DNA of 64,000 bases from Cylicocyclus nassatus (taxonomy: Eukaryota > Nematoda > Chromadorea > Rhabditida > Strongylidae): the NCBI GenBank assembly GCA_958299035.1, contig CATQJL010000316.1:48419585-48483584 (forward strand), read 5' to 3'. The position numbers and the translations under genes are program-made. Position 1 is the first letter of the stretch, and every line of letters starts with the position of its first letter. The notes under the pieces are model-generated. The model did no database searches, was not told the origin of the DNA, and saw nothing but the letters and a program-made list of their open reading frames with translations. This document shows positions 12,437 through 23,349 of the stretch, one piece after another.

Positions 12437-12793
12437 AGGTGCCGTCCACCCAAATCCTCGGGTTCCATGTTTTTCTCGTTTCGGGGCCTTCTGATGTCCT
12501 TGATTCCGAATATCAAGTCGAGTATCACGAAAACCTCGACAATCCCCGACCCGCGGAGCTGAACCTCGGATCGATGATTGGATGGGCGTGCACGAATGGG
12601 CGGGACGAACGTCACGCCCACTTGAAGGGAAGGAGCCAACGTGGAGAATCCGTCATCCGAGGCGAATTTCGAAACAATTTTCTCGCTTTGGAGGCAACTT
12701 TTGGCAGCGTGAGTTGGGCAAATTTACAGTTGGGGGCCCCGCTACCGCTAGGCATCAAAATCTTATCGACTCCATTCTGGGTGGACGGTGCCT
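12437..12793 (+). repeat. 357-bp MITE, GTCCACCCA family, copy 1
   Basis: The ends are AGGTGCCGTCCACCCA and the complement of TGGGTGGACGGTGCCT. TTGA lies on both sides (12433-12436 and 12794-12797). The whole element is the reverse complement of 21441-21797, of equal length and with high similarity. The long open frames reported across it (12391-12918 in particular) run through the repeat and its flanks, and they are mirrored in the second copy, so I do not treat them as genes. Confidence 0.85.
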
Positions 12794-13271
12794 TTGACCT
12801 GATGATTACTACTAGAAAGCACAGCCACTGCGCTATCCGAAGCTATTCGGTAGCAGGCACTTACAATACATGTGCCGTGCAAATGCAACCCTGCGCTAAA
12901 GGCAAATCCGGGCGATGACCAACAAGTATTAGGTCAGCTAAAAATCTAGAAGTCTAGTATTAAATGCAATTTCGGTTCTCATACAGCAAATCCTCAAATT
13001 TTTTAAGCAATAGCACCTCCTTAGATAGCTAAATTTGAGCAATTTGAGATGGCTAAACTTTCACTTTCACGCGCAAATGCCTAAAGATGTTCACATTTTT
13101 GGCTGCAGAATTCACAAACAACAGGTCACAGCCTCCATTGTAGTCCTCCATCTAGTCAAAGGTTGTGTGTATTCAATCACCAATTCACTCGCCTGTGCGC
13201 TCACTACAGGACGAAACTTAGAAAGTAAGCGACTTTTACAAGTATCGTGACTTGCAATAAAGCGCTTAGTG

Positions 13272-13925
13272 TCAGCCTATTTGTGCGTGTGTGTATGTCT
13301 GTCTGTCACGAAATTCATGGAGGGTGCAGCCAAGCTATCGAGCTACAATTTTGCATAACATACCGCGCCGGCATGTAGGTCCACTACGCACAAGGACGAG
13401 CCGGCTCGATAAGCGGGTCCTTCAAAATTTGAGCGTCAAACGGTTCACGCTTCTTTTGGCAAGCAAAACTAGGTCGCTAATTCGACTTTTTGCAAAATCA
13501 TGATTTGCCTGACAGGTAAATCCGCTAGCCCAAGAAGTGCTCAAAATATTTGGTTTTCTGCGAAAACAGCGCCAAAAAGTGGTGGTCGCGTAGATAGTCG
13601 ATTTGGCAAGGTTTTACCTCAAAATTTGAACAGAGTTTTGCGCGGAAATGTAGCTCAGTGTGACTATTATCTTCATGACGGATACCAAGCCAAAACAAAC
13701 TCAATAAACCATTCGAATTCGCGGCTGTACGTTTGCAAGAAAGTTTTTCATCTTAAAATTACCAATCCTACGTGGAGACGCTTCAGAAATGAACAGTTGT
13801 TTACGATTCATTTGTGATCTTCAGCATCGCGTGGTGAGTTTCAAAGTCGTTATTAAGCGACATTAGAAAGGCGTACGGATAAAAGAGCCAGTGCGGCCCT
13901 CCGCGAAGCGGAGGTAACGAACTGG
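13272..13925 (+). mobile_element. Non-autonomous Helitron, second family
   Basis: The 3' end is clear: a hairpin CCTCCGCgaaGCGGAGG at 13898-13914, eleven bases, then CTGG (a CTRR end) followed by T. The probable 5' end is a TC at about 13272-13275, followed by gtgcgtgtgtgtatgtctgtctgt, the GT-rich leader typical of these elements. I cannot fix the 5' end to the base. The open frames within are short and show no domain. Confidence 0.6.
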
Positions 13926-14259
13926 TGATTATATAAGGGCATAACTGTTTTTTTGAGCGACAAAAATCTTGACTACTTGATATTTGAGAATAAGGCTTGG
14001 AGCTATCTTCCCACAAAAAAAAAATCTTAAATGAAAAGCTACAGTGAATTGTCAATGAGCTTTGAATTTGCATGTCAAATCGGACCATTTGTTAGCAAAC
14101 CCAATAGTTTTCGCATCTTGCAAGCATCTTGTAGAAGCTGTTAGATTGTTACGACTGCAGAACACAATATGTTCTGGTCAAGGATTATATCCGACAGGAA
14201 TAAATAAAACAATAGTAGCAAAAACGACGAACAATGCTACTTAATATTAACCCCCTAAA

Positions 14260-14502
14260 TCAAAGATCACAAGAGTCTAGAGACTCAGCCACGTCACGAT
14301 CGCCTGCCGTTGAAGTCCACACTGATTCTGGTTTCTCCACTGGTCTCGTCTGTCCGATATCTCCACGCAAGACGTGCAGTGATTCGCAAACAAGCTCCTT
14401 GATTTCAGCAAGGATCTGCACTTGCCTGTCCAGTACCAGTGCTCTCTCCATTAGAGCTTTCTCCTCCCAAAACGTAGAATCTGCTGCGATCTTCATCTTC
14501 AA
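14260..14502 (-). CDS. Small coding-like ORF, possible last exon, unknown family
   Basis: An 80-codon minus-strand frame ending in TGA at 14260. The text is protein-like: an acidic/leucine-rich helical stretch (ALMERALVLDRQVQILAEIK, then KELVCESLHVLRG), followed by a polar tail. It may use its second ATG (about 14496). A possible splice acceptor (ttttcttgaag) lies just before that ATG, so it could equally be a terminal exon. The helical segment resembles the C-terminal helices of the MYB-like partner proteins of Harbinger elements in character only, and I claim no homology. Confidence 0.35.
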   Translation of the reverse strand: MKMKIAADSTFWEEKALMERALVLDRQVQILAEIKELVCESLHVLRGDIGQTRPVEKPESVWTSTAGDRDVAESLDSCDL

Positions 14503-14884
14503 GAAAATCTACCTTCAAAACCATTTGAAAGCGAGTAACTTCTCTCTCCGACACTCTGCGCCGTTTTTAAACGGACGATATTGATGAGATGTCGGAGTCA
14601 AACTAGATCGTAACAGAACATTGTAAGAGTCTGCTGAAAACAGTTAGATACGTTGAAGCTACTGTTACACTAATTAGTATGCTCACACACCCTTATGTCA
14701 GGTTTGAGCACCTTTGCACGAAATTCGCTGAAAGATTAATCAACTTGCACTAATCGAGAAAGCAGCCGATAGCTCCCTTCTCGAATTGTATTGCGCAAAA
14801 TTTGACCTGAATTTCAGAAATAGTTTTATCCAGAATACATGTAAAAAATACAGACAGAAGCACTGTGCACAAGGATACTGGTTT

Positions 14885-14985
14885 TAACTAAGGTTAAGCG
14901 GGGGTGTGGCACACGACCCCCAGCACGATCTCCCCCCCCCCCTACCCTTCCCCCTCCCCCCACCCTGCCCTTAGCGCAACAAATA
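14885..14985 (+). repeat. C-rich repeat end, related to 21960-22050 (inverted)
   Basis: The segment aaggttaagcgggggtgtgg followed by a long C-rich run resembles the complement of 21960-22050 (ggtaaggcgggggtgcagca..). They are probably two copies of one repeat in opposite orientation, with the polyC tracts expanded independently. Confidence 0.4.
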
Positions 14986-15842
14986 TAAACTAGCCAAACT
15001 TACTTCAAAAAAAAAACAGAAAAGAAGCTTTACTTTTTTTTAGTTTTACCTCAAAACAAGATAAAGATGATATCTTCTGAACTTTCAAAAACCATGTACA
15101 GAACGAGAAACTCCTTCTAAGTCTTTAGTTGATTGAGTAAACGTTAACCTTCATACAAGGTATGGAAAACAAAAATCCTCAAAGGTCTTGTAATTGAAGT
15201 TGCAAAAAAGTCATGTTAACAGGTTATGTTCATCTTATTTTGCACCAGATCCATGGAATTAGAAGGCTATTGGGCCGAAGGCTTAAAACTATTTTGACTT
15301 TTTACTGTAAAATAAAAGTTTTTAGACTTACCAATATGATGGCACCGAATGCAGCGAGTGCTTCATACCCTCGATACATAGAGCCACGTACTCTGGTAAT
15401 CTTCACTTTGAGAGCTATGAGGGGACACAACCTTCACCTGGAAAAAAAACGGAAGTCATTCGGGGCGAAGCCCCGGATGATATTATCCTGACTATATCGG
15501 AGCGAATGTTAATGAAGCAAATGTAAGAAATAATATCTTTAGCTTATCTCAGCGAAACCGAGAATTTGCGTTTTCATAGCCTTTTTTCCCTTAGAGAGAA
15601 GTTTCTGTGGAATTTTCGCCAGAATTGAGGACAAAATTTCTCTGTTAACCTCTCATTCAGACAAAATCGAGATTCAGAAGTTTAGGAAAGCTACTAGAGT
15701 TATAAAAACGAGAAACTGCGCTTAAATCATGCGCAGAGAGTTGCGCACGAACACGCTGGTCTATCTTGTTAATGAGTGATTTCCAAAGCTTGGGCCGTTG
15801 TCAGTTCTCATCGTCGTGTCATGGCGATCGGAATGATATATA

Positions 15843-15990
15843 ATGTTGCAGGGTTTCGTTGAGACCCCGCGGAGATCTACAACCAGAGCCCCGTCGGCTC
15901 TGGCCTGTCTCCGCTGCTCGTCTGCGTCTCCGCGCGCTGCGCGCTACCTCGCTACCCCAAACGCGGGGCGCGGGGCATTTGGCTCTGGTA
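15843..15990. repeat. GC-rich block with internal hairpins
   Basis: This block stands out for high GC content. It contains accagagccccgtcggctct, where AGAGCC pairs with GGCTCT, and runs such as tccgcgcgctgcgcgc, similar in style to the block at 48-362. No terminal repeats are found. Two overlapping frames here are composition-driven. Confidence 0.35.
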
Positions 15991-16628
15991 CCCTTTTCTT
16001 CGCTGTTTCGGACCCAAATTTTGCAAGCTATATATCGTTTTGAAGCTCTTGATCTCTATTTTCACGCTGACAACGTCCCAGAACCACATTTTCAAATTTG
16101 ATCGAGAAATTCGGCAAAAACCTTGTTTTCGAAAATCTCTTGTTTTGCACCTAGTTCAACTCTTTTCACGCCGTTTTTTCGTGCATTCTATACATCTTGC
16201 TTCTACTCATAATGCAGACAACCACCCAGCCCTTATCTCTTTGACTATGGTGGAATGTTTAGCGAAAAATCGTAAAAAGTGCGTTTTTTTACCTTGTTCT
16301 GCTTCACTGCTTTCGCATCGATTTTTATCCAGCTTGGGCGATTGTTGCTCAGAACAATAAGCGCAACAATCCAGACAACGTCCCAGGAAACAGTAACGTC
16401 AATGCGGGGGTAAAAATTCAAAGGACGCATCAAAAATCCGAACCCCGTGTTGCGAATTGCTGGTCCCAAAGCAAACTTGCATTTTGAAAAGCCGCCAAAT
16501 GAAAGACTTCAAACCTCTTGCAGCGTTTTTATCCGGTTTTCAGCAGTTTCTTTCGCTTTTTATATCTGTTTTACGTCATTTTCTCTTCTCTGATTTTCTT
16601 CAAACAACCTTCACTATTTATGACGTCA

Positions 16629-16940
16629 GGGCCTGTAGTAATCCCCCCTACGTCGTAACGTACGAGGTCGCGAGATCAGCTCGAGCTTAGTTTCATTCCT
16701 CAATGCATTGATCAGTTCACCGGCTATCCTTCAACACACTCGTCGAATCTCGTCAAGAACAGCTCGTGAACTAAGCTCGAGCTAAAGCTCGTGATCTTAG
16801 ACACGACATATCTCACGAGCTCGTACACGAGGTCGACTTTCCTCCTCAGATAGTGGGCCATGGTGAGAGACGCAGAAAAATGGCACGAGACTAGAGCTCG
16901 AGTACGCCAAGTTCACGACCTGTTAATCGTGCCAGGACCC
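16629..16940 (+). repeat. Repeat starting with the GGGCCTGTAGTAATC motif
   Basis: Begins GGGCCTGTAGTAATCCCCCC and continues with many inverted AGCTCGAGCT/GCTCGTGA pieces (16675-16900), so much of the block can fold on itself. It may end near 16940 (ggacccgcctac). Four copies of the first 20 bases in the window show that the left edge is conserved. Confidence 0.5.
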
Positions 16941-17666
16941 GCCTACAGTACACCAAACAACGCTTCGAAACGTTAAAACCCTGCGCTATTTCTCCAGTAA
17001 GCTTGCTATTTGTTTATCGTCACTCTTTCCCGTTCTTTCAATATTTCCCGGAGAGTGGCAGCTCTTAGCGACTCCTCAGTTTGAATCCTTTCCAGTGATA
17101 CTCCGTCTTCCTTTTTCTTATCGTTACCTTTGCTTCCGCTGATTATTTGAAACGTGGTAGCTAATTTATTGTCATGCTTTCGCAGCTTAATGCAGTTCCG
17201 TTAATCTGAATTCGGAGTTCTTTCGTCCATCAGTACTGTAAAACATCCATTCTCTTCCTTTCTATAAAAGAAATCTGCTAAGTGGTCAGCATTTTCTTTT
17301 TGTTGTGATTTTGCTACCGCGAAATACAAAGTTTTGTAACCGATTCGAGAATAATATAGTCGCCTGTCTAGAAAGAAGTTTCTTTTCGCACAGTAGAGTT
17401 TCTTCAGTAGTCCTTGGAATCCGCTTTTCCGTATAGTAGAGAAGAAACAGGCAGGAAACTTTTAAGCACTCTTTCTGTACTGCAACCTTTTTAGTTTTGA
17501 AGGTGTGGATTCTTGAGCTCGATATCCCCAAATCTTTGACTTGTCGTTGTAGCGGCATCTTCGTCCTTCTAGCTCTCGAAACACTTTTCGTTGTTTAACA
17601 AGAGTGTATCCTTTGTATCGGCAGTTTTTATGAAAATCTGTTCATTTGTGTTGTTGGTTGTTGCAG

Positions 17667-20085
17667 ACGTCACACCCGATGCTGAAGAAGAGTATGAATG
17701 CAAGGGAAACAATAAGTATGGGCAGGCCAAAGGTGCAGCTAAACTTCTGGTGCGAAGTAAGTAAGCTGGTCTTGAGGAGTTTCCATTTATTAAAGCATTT
17801 CCGCTTTTCTGTGATTTTTTTCGAAATTGATAGGACAAACCAATAGTTACTCTTTCAAAGGCTACACGATTAGAACCGTTCCGTCGTCCTGAAGAAGTTA
17901 TCCCAAATAGGGCACGATATGTCATTAGATAGAGCAAACCTAGCTCTACAAGACGGTGCTTAAAGTTTTGCAGCAGCTTTGATCCACGCGAAGATTTAAG
18001 CTAAAATCCGGAAAGATCCAACCCAAAACCCAAGAAAAAATTGAAAGTCCATTCAGAAAAATCCTTAGAAAATCTTAATTTGCTCATGCGTTTTCATTTC
18101 GTCTAGCTAGAAAATGAGAAACCGTAGATTTCCATGTTTTTTACAAAATAATGCTGGGATGTTCTAGCACCTACAGTTGCATACTACAGAACTTAGTAAA
18201 AAAAATAACTAACTTAATTAACTTAACTTAGGTCGCTGTGGGCTGAACGCACGCGAGCGTGCCTGCAACGCAGCTGCCGAGTACGGACGCTATGATGACT
18301 CATGCGCGCGAATGCCAATGTTAGCCCGCAAGAGACAAGCGCGCGAGAGTTCAATCCGGGCGGTTCTATGCAGTCAACTATACCACGAATTAGAGTTGAT
18401 TTTAATTCAGTTACAAGAAAGCGGATTTTATCTTCAACGCTGTAGGACAATAGTATTTCTCAACAAGTTTTTGTTTTATTTTATTTTTGGTGTACAGATG
18501 AATAATTGCGTAAGTATACACAATTTTCCCTACTTAGCGGACAACAATAGAAATTGTGACCTAACAATTTGAATCCCGTACTAGAGATACGCGATTTTTG
18601 TATATTTGTGTTCGACGAGAAAATCGGGTTAGCTTTTTGCGTCTTTTTTTTGATCTGGAAATTATTCCTACTCACTTTCGAGTTTACTGAGAAACTTTGC
18701 CAGAGATATGAAACATGAGACAAACATTTTTCTGTACCTATTTACGAACCGCCAAAACAATCGAATCTTGATCATGCCACCTTGGCCATAGTTACCCACT
18801 TTTTGTGATTGCTAAAAAAGGTTATCTGCCATCTGTGAACAACGGAATGCCTGGCTTTTTGTTGATCGTAGTGTACCAAATAATCAACCGATGGTTACAA
18901 CATATCTGCAGTGATGGACTATTTATTGCTCATGCATCCACATACAATAAAAAGACATTTGTGAATCACTTTCCCAAATGGTGTTTTTTAGTGCCATCTC
19001 CTGTACGAGGTCTACGAGCTTATACAATGAACCCTCGAGATTCGAATGAGAAAGCTGTTGTGCATCTCATATGGAGGAGACCACAACGGCGAAATGGAAA
19101 ACTTCTCAAATACGTGGTATGTTGAAGTCAAGTTGAAGAATTTTCTTACTGCTCTCTTTCTCTCTCGGAGCTCTCTGACTTCCCAAAATTAGCGTGACAT
19201 GGGGATCCTTTTTTTTATCCGAGTCTTGTTTTGATGCATGCAGTTGACCATCCAACAGATGTAAGCATATCAAGCTGCGCTGTGACGGAGGGGGGGGGGG
19301 GAGGGGCAGTAGGTACCAGGAACTCAACTCATCCATGTGAAATTGCCTAAAATCAGTTATTTTCATATATTCAGCCGCTTTCTATTGGCCTGATGGACCG
19401 CCGCCCAATACAAATACGAGCGAAGGCCAAACGGTCACCTTTGATTGCACGACAAGCGGAAAACCCGAGCCGAAAGTCACATTCTACAAGAATGGCGTTG
19501 GTGAGTGCTTTTAGAAATTTCTTCCGTCTTTGTTGATTTTTCTTCTAAATTTTCTCCATATACGCTCATGTTTGCCCGACAGTGCGGAGCGATTAGCGTA
19601 AAATGTTAAGCTCATAGTGCTTTTTTCTCGAATAGAATGCGTCCGATGGAAATTGTTTATTGCGTCTTTGTTTTTTCAGAGATGGAAAAACCAAAGGATG
19701 ACGACATATGGATGATTGATACGACAAGATTGACCATCTACTGAAGAAGGGCTGCATGGAAAGAAACACAATGATGTGTATCAGCGTAAAGCTGTGAACA
19801 AGCACGATTATGTAGGCACGGTTATGTATGGACGAATTTCTACCTCAACCTGCTTGGTACGGGTTTTAATTTGCTTTGTGTAATGTGAATTCATGCACGG
19901 ATGTCTTCAGCTTTCAAATCTGAACTGCTCACCGATGCTGGAGAAGCTGAAGCTGTGGCGGGACAATCCGTAACGCTTAAATGCAAATTCTTCGCTAATC
20001 TCAATGCTTTGATAACGTGGGCAAGCCCATTGCTTCAAGGCATTGCTCATAACGTCATTCTTGCAAATATGGTGTTGGGAAATTA
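17667..20085 (+). pseudogene. L1CAM/neuroglian (SAX-7-like) Ig-domain exons, decayed
   Basis: Four exons on the plus strand have matching splice phases. 17667-17756 is the end of an Ig domain (EYECKGNNKYGQAKGAAKLL) with acceptor ttgcag and donor gtaagt. 19375-19500 is the start of the next Ig (SEGQTVTFDC, then KPEPKVTFYKNGV). 19680-19856 completes it (IDTTRLTIY.., ending WTNFYLNLL). 19911-20085 begins a further Ig (AVAGQSVTLKCKFF, ITWASPLL). The family, cell-adhesion receptors of neurons and epithelia, is inferred from the Ig text and from the FnIII exon nearby. It is not functional: TAC is followed by TGA at 19742 through a small deletion, the second disulphide cysteine of that Ig is Arg (VYQRKA), and a MITE interrupts the last exon at 20085. 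Family assignment is moderate, Ig assignment is strong. Confidence 0.7.
18992..19116 (+). pseudogene. Fibronectin type III exon out of order
   Basis: Between the Ig exons lies a piece with acceptor tttttag and donor gtatgt, reading PSPVRGLRAY.. and VHLIWRRPQRRNGKLLKYVV. The Pro-x-Pro-Val start, the Leu-x-Ala, the Trp in strand B and the Asn-Gly-x-Leu-x-x-Tyr pattern are classic FnIII. In L1CAM-type proteins FnIII domains follow all Ig domains, but this exon sits between two Ig exons whose phases join each other directly. It was therefore moved here by rearrangement or comes from a second gene copy. Confidence 0.6.
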
Positions 20086-20165
20086 CCCTATTTCAGGTGT
20101 ATAAGCCGCACCCTTTTCGCTTTAAAGGCGAACACGCCAGAAGACGCGCTCCAATTGATGGAAAA
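20086..20165 (+). repeat. One end of a CCCTATTTCAGG MITE inserted in the Ig exon
   Basis: CCCTATTTCAGGTGTATAAG follows TA (20084-20085) and interrupts the last Ig exon. The following bases (ccgcacccttttcgctttaa) match the interior of the element at 30984-31181. The other terminus is not found, so the copy is truncated. Confidence 0.65.
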
Positions 20166-21252
20166 ATAATTGAATGAAAACTTACCATAGTATAGCTATC
20201 AATACGAAATCGTACAACTTTAGTGGAATTGAATCTGGAAAGAATTTGATTTACTGGAAGTGCAACAGCTCACTGAACGCGTAGTTGAAAAACTGAAAAC
20301 TAAAATAGCTCTTACCAATGTGAAAAAAGAAACTACCTCAGTATAAGTCCAGCGTTCGCCTTGAAAAACCAAAAGGTAGTCAAACATAAGTATAATATAT
20401 GTGGAAACGCATTGAGTGCCATTGAGAGGATTCCTGGTCCATTGTGAAGCAATCCGAAATTTTTGCTCCGAAACAGGGCCCAGCACGAGGATGGCAAATT
20501 GACATCGGTGAAACGACTTCGCCTTTGCCACTATTGATTTTTACGATTTCCTACTTGATCTTGCCACCTGCGTAGGTTGTTTGATTGGAGCGCGCTTTCT
20601 TCCTCCAAGGGACCAGCGTTGTTGCTAATCCGGATCACTGCATAACATATAACGACTTCTTGTTTACCACTTGGCTCCTCCAGATCCGTGGAACACGGCA
20701 AATGAGGAGACAGCAGATGGAGAAATTATGATGAAATATGCTGATCTTTGGCCTTGGATAGCTGCCAACAGTGGCATGTTTTCAAAGCACATTCATTTCA
20801 TAACGAGTGACCGAATCACTCAGACAATCAGAGGCTCTCAGCAGGCAGCCACAAAGCCACCGCCAAAACCCACCAAAAGGGCCGTAGCCTTATCGCCTCT
20901 CTGTCGCTTCCCGTTGAGAACCGTGTCAGAACTGGCAGCGAGCGGGCTGCTATAATCGCCGCTTTCAGAATAATTTGAAAAGGTGCGGGTTGTAAACCTG
21001 AAAATATTCAATATATGTGTTATTTGCAGTGTGCTGGAATGTGGAAGTTTTTCCTGCGTATGCAACCGATAAATGTAGTTTTAGAATCATTCTGCACGGA
21101 AACTACAAGAACAATATGAGTAATGTTCCTCTTTTTGGACACAAGCAAAAAGTGGATTTTGTATTGACGAAATATTCACGTTTCCACACGTCACTCGTAG
21201 CTTGTTACGCCATCATTCTCAACTGCAAAAGCTGCTTTTGAAGAAACTATAA
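20166..21252. other. Spacer with one possible exon remnant
   Basis: About 1.1 kb. At 20691-20800 a frame after a cttggctcctccag-like acceptor reads PWNTANEETADGEIMMKYAD, which looks protein-like and might be another exon of the adhesion-receptor pseudogene. I cannot place it in a domain. The rest shows nothing. Confidence 0.25.
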
Positions 21253-21400
21253 TACCTTGATTTCACGCATAATGGCGCGGTGGATTTTTTTTCCAAAATC
21301 GATCAGCCCAAAAGCACCGAAGCGCTTCGCAACCAAAGGGCCCTATAACGTGCTGTATATTGCTTAAGAGAATCGTGCAGTATAAGAATCTCTTTCTAAA
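21253..21400 (-). repeat. Half copy of the CCCTAATTTCACGCG MITE
   Basis: This segment aligns along about 145 bases with the complement of the right half of the element at 59106-59322: atttcacgc.., ccaaaatcgatcagccc, cgcaaccaaagg, gctgtatattgcttaagaga. The left half is absent, and the sequence breaks about 40 bases before the next MITE at 21441. Confidence 0.75.
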
Positions 21401-21440
21401 ATACAGTAGAACGCCTGAGCGGTTTGCTTTAAAAATCTAC

Positions 21441-21797
21441 AGGCACCGTCCACCCAAAATGGAGTCGATGAGATTTTGATGCCTAACAGTAGTGGGGCCC
21501 CCAACTGTATATTTATCCAACTCGCGCTGACAGAAGTTGCTTCCGAAGCGAGAAAATTGCTCCGAAAATCGCTCGGTCGACAGATTTGCCACGTTGGCTC
21601 CTCCCCTTTGAGTGGACGTGACGTTCGTCCCTCCCATCCGCGCCCAACCAATCATCGTTCCGAAGAAATCGCTCTGCGAGTTCTGAAAACGGGGTTTTTC
21701 GTTTTCTCGCGGAGTTCCGACTTGATACTCGTCAGGGGCATGAGAAGGCCCTGGAATGGCAAAAACATGGAGGTCGAAATTTTGAGTGGATGGTGCC
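21441..21797 (-). repeat. 357-bp MITE, GTCCACCCA family, copy 2
   Basis: Ends AGGCACCGTCCACCC and GAGTGGATGGTGCCT. It is reverse-complementary to 12437-12793 with exactly the same length and only scattered changes. Open frames on both strands across it (21364-21904) are repeat sequence and not genes. The flanks here do not form a clear duplication. Confidence 0.85.
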
Positions 21798-21959
21798 TTC
21801 AAAAGCGTGAAATCAGGGTACGACTTACTTCCAAAAGCCCAGTTCGTATTTCTCTCATTTACATTGGCTGTTTTCAGAGATAACTGGGAACGAGCGTGGC
21901 ACATCTACAAATTTTATTGCAGTGCTTATCCCCTTAAAAACCGCTTTTGATCTTGGGCC

Positions 21960-22050
21960 GATATGACCCCCTTTACCTACACCTTCCCCTCCTCCCCTAA
22001 TACGACTCCCAATATGGCGTGCTGCACCCCCGCCTTACCCCGGTTACAAC
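21960..22050 (-). repeat. C-rich repeat, inverted relative to 14885
   Basis: Ends ..cgtgctgcacccccgccttaccccgg. Its complement resembles 14890-14985. See that entry for the comparison. Confidence 0.35.
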
Positions 22051-23158
22051 AGTACATAACCGAGCCCTAAAACAGTATCATTTGTACTATCCTATAGAGG
22101 GAACAGCTTCACCGGCAACATAAGGACCGCCATCTAATTAGCGTTTTGAATTCATGCCTATACGGTCTGATGAGTCTGCAGCTCTGGGCAAATCCGCCAC
22201 TCACAATAAATAAATTGATAAGATATCTTCAACTTTACTCTGATGGGAAGATAAATATCACCATGGCGATTCAAAAGTTAAACATTTTCGGACCATTATC
22301 TCATCTTTCTTTTGAAATAGCAAACCTTGATGGCTGAGCTTCGGAAAACCCCGGCATCACACCTGCGCGACCAGGAGCGCCTCGACACTCGCAAGGGTGC
22401 GATTGACATAATCACATATGGCCAAGAGGATAACAGAGAAATAGTGCTTATTAACAGACGCTACTCGTGTAAGCGGATTTCTGAACGAGCTTACTACTCG
22501 GACTCATACTTGGTTTTCAGGCGAGAGGAAAGACGGTATGACATTTACCTTCACCTATACTTTATCCATATAAATCCCACGACGAAATTCTCTTGCGCTT
22601 TTTTAACTATTTCATCTAGCCTGGGAAGTGTCAGGACGTGGAAAAGCGTCGTTATGCAAAAGTAAATCTACTCAGTTGCATTGGTGGTCTCAGCAGCACG
22701 ACGCTTACACCGCGATCGCCTCTGACACAGTTGTTCTTCCCATTTCTATCCAAGGTCCCTAACGTACTTCAGGCGATCACTCGTGCGGCGATTTGGCAAT
22801 TTTCCATCATTCAGCGTAAGCGCATTCTAAATAATAATGAGAAGTAAAGCTTTTCAATGTAATGTGTAAATAACCAAAAACTCCGTTTCGTTCCTGCCCT
22901 TAGACGGAGTAAAAGTATTTACAGACCTTCCCCGGAACTCCTCAGTAAGGAAGGAAGGTCTGTAAAACTTATTTTCAATAATAAGAAGTAAATTTATTGA
23001 ATAGTGTAAACTATGTGTATGAACTTTTTTGAAATTTTTTTAAGTTTTTTCTTTTTTCTAAAAATTGTTAAGATATTGTATCAAAAATGTGATAGTAATA
23101 GAATTACTTACTTTTAAAAGAATATACTTCAATATAGAATATTTATCCTATATTATAA
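22051..23158. other. Spacer with a hairpin, no gene recognised
   Basis: About 1.1 kb. The only clear structure is an inverted repeat at about 22918-22968: ttacagaccttcc pairs with ggaaggtctgtaa around a 17-base loop. The frame at 22327-22665 has no recognisable domain. Confidence 0.4.
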
Positions 23159-23208
23159 GAGCTCCACTATATATATATATATATATATATATATGAGCTC
23201 CACTATAC
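23159..23208. repeat. (TA)n microsatellite between direct copies of GAGCTCCACTATA
   Basis: An uninterrupted TA run of about 13-14 units at 23168-23194. The 13-base word gagctccactata flanks it on both sides (from about 23159 and 23195), suggesting a slippage or tandem duplication that includes the flank. Confidence 0.8.
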
Positions 23209-23284
23209 ATAACCAAAACAGTTGGAGCATTTTATCACACTATGGAAGTTACACACACTATGTAGTCGGCTAGTGTTTGATTTT

Positions 23285-23347
23285 AGGAAATCTGGCAAAT
23301 TACCAATTTGCAAGGCAGCTAAAATCGCGTGATATGCCCGAGCCCAA
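23285..23347 (-). repeat. Worn end of the Harbinger-type MITE
   Basis: The words ggcaaattaccaatttg and aaatcgcgtgatatgcccga followed by gccc match the right terminus of the element at 7539-7766 with several changes. No second end is found. Confidence 0.5.
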
Positions 23348-23349
23348 TT

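Noticed and set aside
12391..12918. A 175-codon open frame on the plus strand
   Set aside because: It lies mostly inside a 357-bp MITE whose second copy at 21441-21797 gives equally long frames on both strands. The openness follows from the repeat sequence, and no domain is present.
15457..15492. A further Helitron 3' end (CGGGGCgaaGCCCCG hairpin followed by CTGA)
   Set aside because: The hairpin is convincing, but the spacing to CTGA is 14-16 bases, longer than in the other copies, and no matching 5' end is found upstream.
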